DNA from: JAPHTQ01 sp050302275
GTDB taxonomy: Bacteria; Pseudomonadota; Gammaproteobacteria; Thiohalomonadales; Thiohalomonadaceae
Direction of reading: 5' to 3'
NCBI GenBank assembly: GCA_050302275.1
Contig: JBNLAT010000073.1
Span: forward strand, 1 to 9,072
Length of the DNA stretch: 9,072 nt
Shown here: positions 6,260 through 9,072 of the stretch, piece after piece
How the letters are laid out: each line of letters starts with the position of its first letter
How positions within the stretch are numbered: the first letter of the stretch is position 1
The notes under the pieces: generated by a model
The model's database searches: none
Told to the model about the DNA's origin: nothing
The model's input: the letters and a program-made list of their open reading frames with translations, nothing else
Program-made: the position numbers and the translations under genes

Positions 6260-6721
6260 CTAGTGTTTGCCCGTGTGGCCGAAGCCACCCTCACCGCGGT
6301 GGGAGTCATCAAAATCGTCGACGATGGTAAATTCCGCCTGTACGACAGGAATGAATACCATCTGCGCGATTCGCTCACCAACCTGCACGGTAAAACTCTC
6401 ATTGCTCCGGTTCCAGCAGGAAACGAACACCTGCCCCTGATAATCCGAGTCGATCAGACCCACCAGATTTCCCAGAACAATCCCTTTTTTGTGTCCCAGA
6501 CCAGAACGGGGCAGTAGCACTGAGGCCAGTGACGGGTCTCCGATATGGATCGCCAGACCGGTCGGGATAAGCTTTGTTTCCCCCGGTAAAATTTCCAGTG
6601 GTTCTTCGAGCATAGCACGCATGTCCATCCCCGCTGAGCCGTCAGTGGCGTATTCCGGTAGAGGAAATTCCTTACCCAGCCGCGGGTCCAGAATCTTCAG
6701 TTCAATCGGCTTTTTGCTCAT
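6260..6721 (-). CDS. dut: dUTP diphosphatase (dUTPase)
   Basis: This homotrimeric cytoplasmic enzyme splits dUTP to dUMP and diphosphate, which keeps uracil out of DNA and supplies dTMP synthesis. It has 153 residues, the standard bacterial size (E. coli 151-152). All five motifs are present in order: AGMDMRA (30-36), PRSGLG (71-76), GNLVGLIDSDYQG (84-96) with catalytic base D91, GERIAQMV, and the C-terminal glycine-rich RGEGGFGHTG (142-151) that closes over the substrate. The ATG overlaps the coaBC stop as ATGA (6718-6721), and its ribosome site AGGAAACAGC lies inside the end of coaBC, so translation is probably coupled. The dut-coaBC pairing is conserved across gammaproteobacteria. Confidence 0.97.
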   Translation of the reverse strand: MSKKPIELKILDPRLGKEFPLPEYATDGSAGMDMRAMLEEPLEILPGETKLIPTGLAIHIGDPSLASVLLPRSGLGHKKGIVLGNLVGLIDSDYQGQVFVSCWNRSNESFTVQVGERIAQMVFIPVVQAEFTIVDDFDDSHRGEGGFGHTGKH

Positions 6722-7923
6722 GCTGTTTCCTGTTTGTTTTTATAACGTTGTGCGACGATCTCAAGTAACTGTTGGGCCAGTAGATTTTTATCCATTAACG
6801 GCAGGCTGGCACGGCCATCCTGCCAGAAAATTTCCAGCGCATTGTCGTTGCTATCGAAACCACCGGCCGTCGTGGCATCGACCCGATTGGCAGCGATCAT
6901 ATCGATGGCTTTGCGCTGTAATTTTGCCTGCGCATGCTGCTCCAGTTTCTCTGTCTCAGCAGCGAAGCCGACGGTAAAGGGTGCAGGTTGCATCGTGGCT
7001 ACCGTCGCCAGAATGTCTGGATTCTGCCGCAGGCTAAGCGACATTTCTTCGCCCTGTTTCTTGATTTTCTCTTCTGCAATACGAGCGGGCGCGTAGTCAG
7101 CTACAGCCGCACAACCGATGAAGATATCGCCAGGTGCCTCTTCAACGGCCGACAGCATCTGCTGCGCGCTGATCACATCAACCCGTTCTACACCTGCCGG
7201 AGTCGGCAGGGCCACTGGACCGGCCACCAGTCGTACCCGTGCGCCCATACCGGCGGCCGCGGCGGCAATGGCGAAACCCATTTTGCCGGAACTACGGTTA
7301 CTGATGTAACGCACTGGGTCGAGAGCCTCACGGGTTGGTCCTGCGGTGACAGTGACGGAGATACCGGCAAGCAGACCATGAGCGAAATGGCTGGCACAGG
7401 CGGTCAGCAACTCCTCCGGTTCAACCATTCTGCCGGGGCCATCATCACCACAGGCCTGTTCGCCAACGGCCGGGCCGATGATCTGGATACCACGGCGCTG
7501 CAGGGTGGCGACATTTTCCTGGGTGGCAGCTGCGCGCCACATCTGCTGGTTCATTGCCGGGGCGACCATAATCGGTGCGGCAGTGGCCAGGCAGAGGGTC
7601 GCCAGCAAATCGTCTGCCATTCCCGCGGTCAGGCGGGCGAGAAAATCGGCACTGGCCGGAGCCACCAGCACCAGCTCTGCCCAGCGGGCCAGTTCGATAT
7701 GGCCCATCGCCGCCTCGTGCTGCGGGTCGAACAGCCCCTGACGTACCGGGTTGCCGGAGAGTGCCTGCAGGGTTATTGGGGTAATGAACTCCTCGGCGGC
7801 ACGGGTCATCACCACACGTACCTCGGCACCGCCCCGTTTCAGTCCACGTACCAGCTCCGCCGCCTTGTAGGCCGCGATGCCGCCGGTAACGCCAAGCAGG
7901 ATACGCCGGTTGGCCACGCCCAT
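6718..7923 (-). CDS. coaBC: Bifunctional phosphopantothenoylcysteine decarboxylase / phosphopantothenate-cysteine ligase
   Basis: This enzyme makes 4'-phosphopantetheine in coenzyme A synthesis. The N-terminal CoaC half is a flavoprotein with GVTGGIAAYK (11-20), catalytic H75 (MGHIEL), the PAMNQQM loop with N125, and C158 in QACGDDGPGRM. The C-terminal CoaB half begins near 190 with TAGPTREALDPVRYISNRSSGK, then has AAVADYAP and EKIKK (286-289). The start at 7923 gives 401 residues and puts H75, N125 and C158 at exactly the E. coli numbers. An in-frame ATG at 7944 would add seven residues (MNSEYSH) and lies at the predicted transcription start, so I prefer 7923. It leads the unit coaBC-dut-membrane protein-argB-slmA and diverges from radC. 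A SlmA-site-like palindrome sits directly upstream of the chosen start. Confidence 0.95.
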   Translation of the reverse strand: MGVANRRILLGVTGGIAAYKAAELVRGLKRGGAEVRVVMTRAAEEFITPITLQALSGNPVRQGLFDPQHEAAMGHIELARWAELVLVAPASADFLARLTAGMADDLLATLCLATAAPIMVAPAMNQQMWRAAATQENVATLQRRGIQIIGPAVGEQACGDDGPGRMVEPEELLTACASHFAHGLLAGISVTVTAGPTREALDPVRYISNRSSGKMGFAIAAAAAGMGARVRLVAGPVALPTPAGVERVDVISAQQMLSAVEEAPGDIFIGCAAVADYAPARIAEEKIKKQGEEMSLSLRQNPDILATVATMQPAPFTVGFAAETEKLEQHAQAKLQRKAIDMIAANRVDATTAGGFDSNDNALEIFWQDGRASLPLMDKNLLAQQLLEIVAQRYKNKQETA

Positions 7924-7925
7924 AT

Positions 7926-7937
7926 GTGAATACTCAC
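7926..7937. promoter_or_regulatory. Candidate SlmA-binding site
   Basis: GTGAATACTCAC matches the E. coli SlmA-binding sequence GTGAGTACTCAC at 11 of 12 positions. It lies three bases upstream of the preferred coaBC start and just downstream of the candidate -10 (7951-7956), so bound SlmA would sit over the first transcribed bases. slmA is the last gene of this operon, and the encoded protein keeps the E. coli recognition helix. Binding here is inferred. Confidence 0.55.
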
Positions 7938-7950
7938 TATTCATCGCAGC

Positions 7951-7959
7951 ATTCTAGCA
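7951..7959 (-). promoter_or_regulatory. Candidate extended -10 promoter of the coaBC operon
   Basis: On the minus strand TGC TAGAAT gives an extended TG-N motif and a hexamer with 5 of 6 matches to TATAAT. A weak -35-like CTGACG lies 19 bases upstream. Transcription would start around 7944, leaving a leader of about 20 bases before the ATG at 7923, with GTGAG as a poor ribosome site. Confidence 0.45.
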
Positions 7960-7993
7960 GAAAGCCTTCAAGATCCGTCAGCGTCGCGTTACT

Positions 7994-8005
7994 ATCCGAT
8001 CGGAT
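7994..8005. promoter_or_regulatory. Perfect 12-bp palindrome in the coaBC-radC gap
   Basis: ATCCGATCGGAT is a perfect palindrome located 38 bp upstream of the coaBC -10 and about 115 bp before radC. It is followed by an AT-rich stretch (TATTTTTAG). It may be an operator. The rest of the 7938-8119 gap holds the coaBC promoter and the radC leader hairpins but no gene. Confidence 0.3.
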
Positions 8006-8079
8006 TATTTTTAGAGAAGCTATTCCAAAATTAGAACCCGTGCCCGGAGCAGGCTTTGCAACGCAGTATCAGGGTGCGA

Positions 8080-8119
8080 GAGCCATTTTGGATGGCTTCA
8101 AAGCGACATGGAGGTCGTT
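8080..8119 (+). promoter_or_regulatory. radC leader: two adjacent hairpins, the second enclosing part of the ribosome site
   Basis: AGCCAT (8081-8086) pairs with ATGGCT (8092-8097) across TTTGG. Next, AGCGAC (8102-8107) pairs with GTCGTT (8114-8119), with one G-T pair, around the loop ATGGAG (8108-8113). The GGAGG ribosome site (8110-8114) is thus mostly displayed in the second loop, and the stem ends directly before the ATG at 8120. A role in controlling translation is inferred. Confidence 0.4.
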
Positions 8120-8794
8120 ATGGCTATATCCGACTGGCCTATAGATGAGCGCCCACGCGAAAAGCTGTTACTCCGAGGAGCAGGCTCTCTTTCTGATGCT
8201 GAACTGTTGGCGATCTTTCTGCGCACCGGCGTAGCGGGTAAGAGTGCCATCGATCTGGCGCGGGAGACGCTGGAACATTTCGGCGGTCTGCGCCAGTTAC
8301 TTGAGGCTGACCACGCAGCCTTTTGCCGTTGCAAGGGACTGGGCACCGCCAAGTACACCCAGCTTCAGGCGGTGCTGGAACTTTCTGCTCGTCATCTGCT
8401 GAGCACCTTGCAGCGGGAAGACGCCCTGACCTGCCCCGACCACACCCGCCGCTATCTCAGTAACCGCCTGCGCGGCCGGCGTCAGGAGGTCTTTGCCTGC
8501 CTGTTCCTGGATAACCGTAATCGGGTGCTGAGCTATGAGGAGCTGTTCTACGGCACTATCGATGGCGCCAGTGTCCATCCCCGCGAGGTGGTCAGCCGCT
8601 GCCTGGAGCACAATGCCGCCTCCGTGATCCTGGCCCACAACCATCCATCCGGCGTAGCGGAGCCGAGCCGGGCCGATGAGCAGATCACCCGCCGTCTGCA
8701 GCAGGCGCTGGAATTGGTGGAGGTGCGCCTGCTGGATCATATGGTCATCGGCGACGGCGAGATTACCTCGTTGGCGGAAAGGGGTGTTTTGTAG
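8120..8794 (+). CDS. radC: RadC family JAB-domain protein
   Basis: This is a 224-residue RadC protein with a helix-hairpin-helix-like N-terminal part (around GLGTAK, 73-78) and a C-terminal JAB/MPN metalloprotease-like domain. The metal-binding motif HNHPSGVAEPSRAD gives H173, H175 and D186; HPREVV and LLDHMVIGDGE are also conserved. The family was named for DNA repair, but its cellular role is still unsettled, and relatives are common on mobile elements; this copy is in the conserved chromosomal place beside rpmB. The ATG at 8120 is chosen because GGAGG (8110-8114) is five bases upstream and the protein then begins MAISDWP, like other gammaproteobacterial RadC proteins. The ATG at 8108 overlaps the ribosome site and is unlikely. 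It diverges from coaBC. Confidence 0.95.
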   Translation: MAISDWPIDERPREKLLLRGAGSLSDAELLAIFLRTGVAGKSAIDLARETLEHFGGLRQLLEADHAAFCRCKGLGTAKYTQLQAVLELSARHLLSTLQREDALTCPDHTRRYLSNRLRGRRQEVFACLFLDNRNRVLSYEELFYGTIDGASVHPREVVSRCLEHNAASVILAHNHPSGVAEPSRADEQITRRLQQALELVEVRLLDHMVIGDGEITSLAERGVL

Positions 8795-8814
8795 CCCCAA
8801 AAGGGAGGTTTTCC

Positions 8815-8843
8815 TTGCGATGGGCGGCCTGTTTTGGTATAAA
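8815..8843 (+). promoter_or_regulatory. Sigma70 promoter for rpmB
   Basis: TTGCGA (8815-8820) and TATAAA (8838-8843) are separated by exactly 17 bp. This is the best promoter in the window and fits a highly expressed ribosomal protein gene. Transcription should start near 8850, giving a leader of about 60 bases before rpmB. Confidence 0.75.
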
Positions 8844-8857
8844 AACCGGCTTCCTGA

Positions 8858-8874
8858 ACCCGGGGTATCCGGGT
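8858..8874 (+). promoter_or_regulatory. GC-rich hairpin at the 5' end of the rpmB leader
   Basis: ACCCGG (8858-8863) pairs perfectly with CCGGGT (8869-8874) around GGTAT. It would form within about ten bases of the predicted transcription start. With no T-run after it, it is not a terminator; it may stabilise the mRNA or act in autoregulation. Confidence 0.45.
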
Positions 8875-8911
8875 AGGCACAGAATTCAAGTATTTTTCGG
8901 AGTCCAGAGTC

Positions 8912-9072
8912 ATGTCCAAGGTATGCCAGGTAACAGGCAAACGTCCGGTCACCGGTAACAACGTTTCGCACGCGCACAACAAGACGCGTCGCCGTTTTCT
9001 GCCCAACCTGCACACGCACAAGTTCTGGGTGGAATCCGAAAACCGTTGGGTCAAACTCCGTCTGTCTACCAA
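8912..9072 (+). CDS. rpmB: Large ribosomal subunit protein bL28 (5' part)
   Basis: The reading frame begins MSKVCQVTGKRPVTGNN and continues through TRRRFLPNLHTHKFW and WVKLRLST, nearly identical to E. coli L28, which starts MSRVCQVTGKRPVTGNN. About 53 of the usual 78 residues are visible before the window ends; the stop lies beyond it. L28 is a small basic protein of the 50S subunit. The ATG has GGAG (8899-8902) nine bases upstream. In E. coli the order radC-rpmB-rpmG is the same, so rpmG (L33) is expected next. Confidence 0.96.
   Translation, partial: MSKVCQVTGKRPVTGNNVSHAHNKTRRRFLPNLHTHKFWVESENRWVKLRLST

Noticed and set aside
6934..7929. Long open frame of 331 codons on the plus strand
   Set aside because: It lies wholly antisense to coaBC, which has all its catalytic residues; the translation has low-complexity, histidine/glycine-rich composition and no recognisable domain.
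8781..8798. GGGG...CCCC hairpin at the end of radC as a terminator
   Set aside because: The stem is four bases with a ten-base loop, and A residues rather than T residues follow it.
8297..9019. Open frame of 240 codons on the minus strand
   Set aside because: It runs antisense through radC and rpmB, both certain, and across the rpmB promoter; no domain is seen.

Overview
The window looks like an ordinary chromosomal stretch of a moderate-GC gammaproteobacterium. The run coaBC-dut-(algC-type membrane protein)-argB-slmA, divergent from radC-rpmB, matches the arrangement known from Pseudomonas- and Chromatiales-type genomes, where an algC gene sits between dut and argB. SlmA, an arginine-sensitive-type ArgB and the long-form-AlgC-like membrane domain fit that placement. 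I see no mobile element, CRISPR array, phage gene, tRNA or rRNA. Assignment below class level would be a guess.

Layout. 1-197: 3' end of an Amt-type ammonium transporter, closed by a hairpin terminator (221-252) that can serve both strands. 269-505 (-): small tandem CDGSH iron-sulfur protein. It diverges across 83 bp from 589-1985 (+), a translationally coupled two-gene ABC system of the FetA/FetB (YbbL/YbbM) family. A perfect inverted repeat lies in the intergenic space. 1986-2741 (-): a TauE/SafE-type permease whose stop codon abuts that of fetB. 2819-3457 (+): a secreted DUF4124-like coiled-coil protein, convergent with the slmA end of the next operon.

The region 7923 down to 3470 (-) is a five-gene unit. 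coaBC makes the coenzyme A precursor, dut removes dUTP, an unnamed membrane sensor-like protein follows, argB makes acetylglutamyl phosphate for arginine, and slmA encodes the nucleoid-occlusion inhibitor of FtsZ. coaBC/dut overlap by 4 nt and argB/slmA are 10 nt apart. radC (8120-8794, +) diverges from coaBC and is followed by rpmB (8912 onward, cut by the window end), which has its own strong-looking sigma70 promoter.

The points most worth a second look are: (i) a near-perfect match to the E. coli SlmA-binding sequence at 7926-7937, at the head of the operon that ends in slmA; (ii) a stand-alone version of the N-terminal membrane domain of long AlgC, with the phosphomannomutase domain absent at the syntenic place; (iii) a FetA-like ATPase whose Q-loop glutamine appears to be missing; (iv) a 21-bp dyad between the CDGSH gene and fetAB; (v) hairpins in the radC and rpmB leaders. 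No wholly new multi-gene system is evident.
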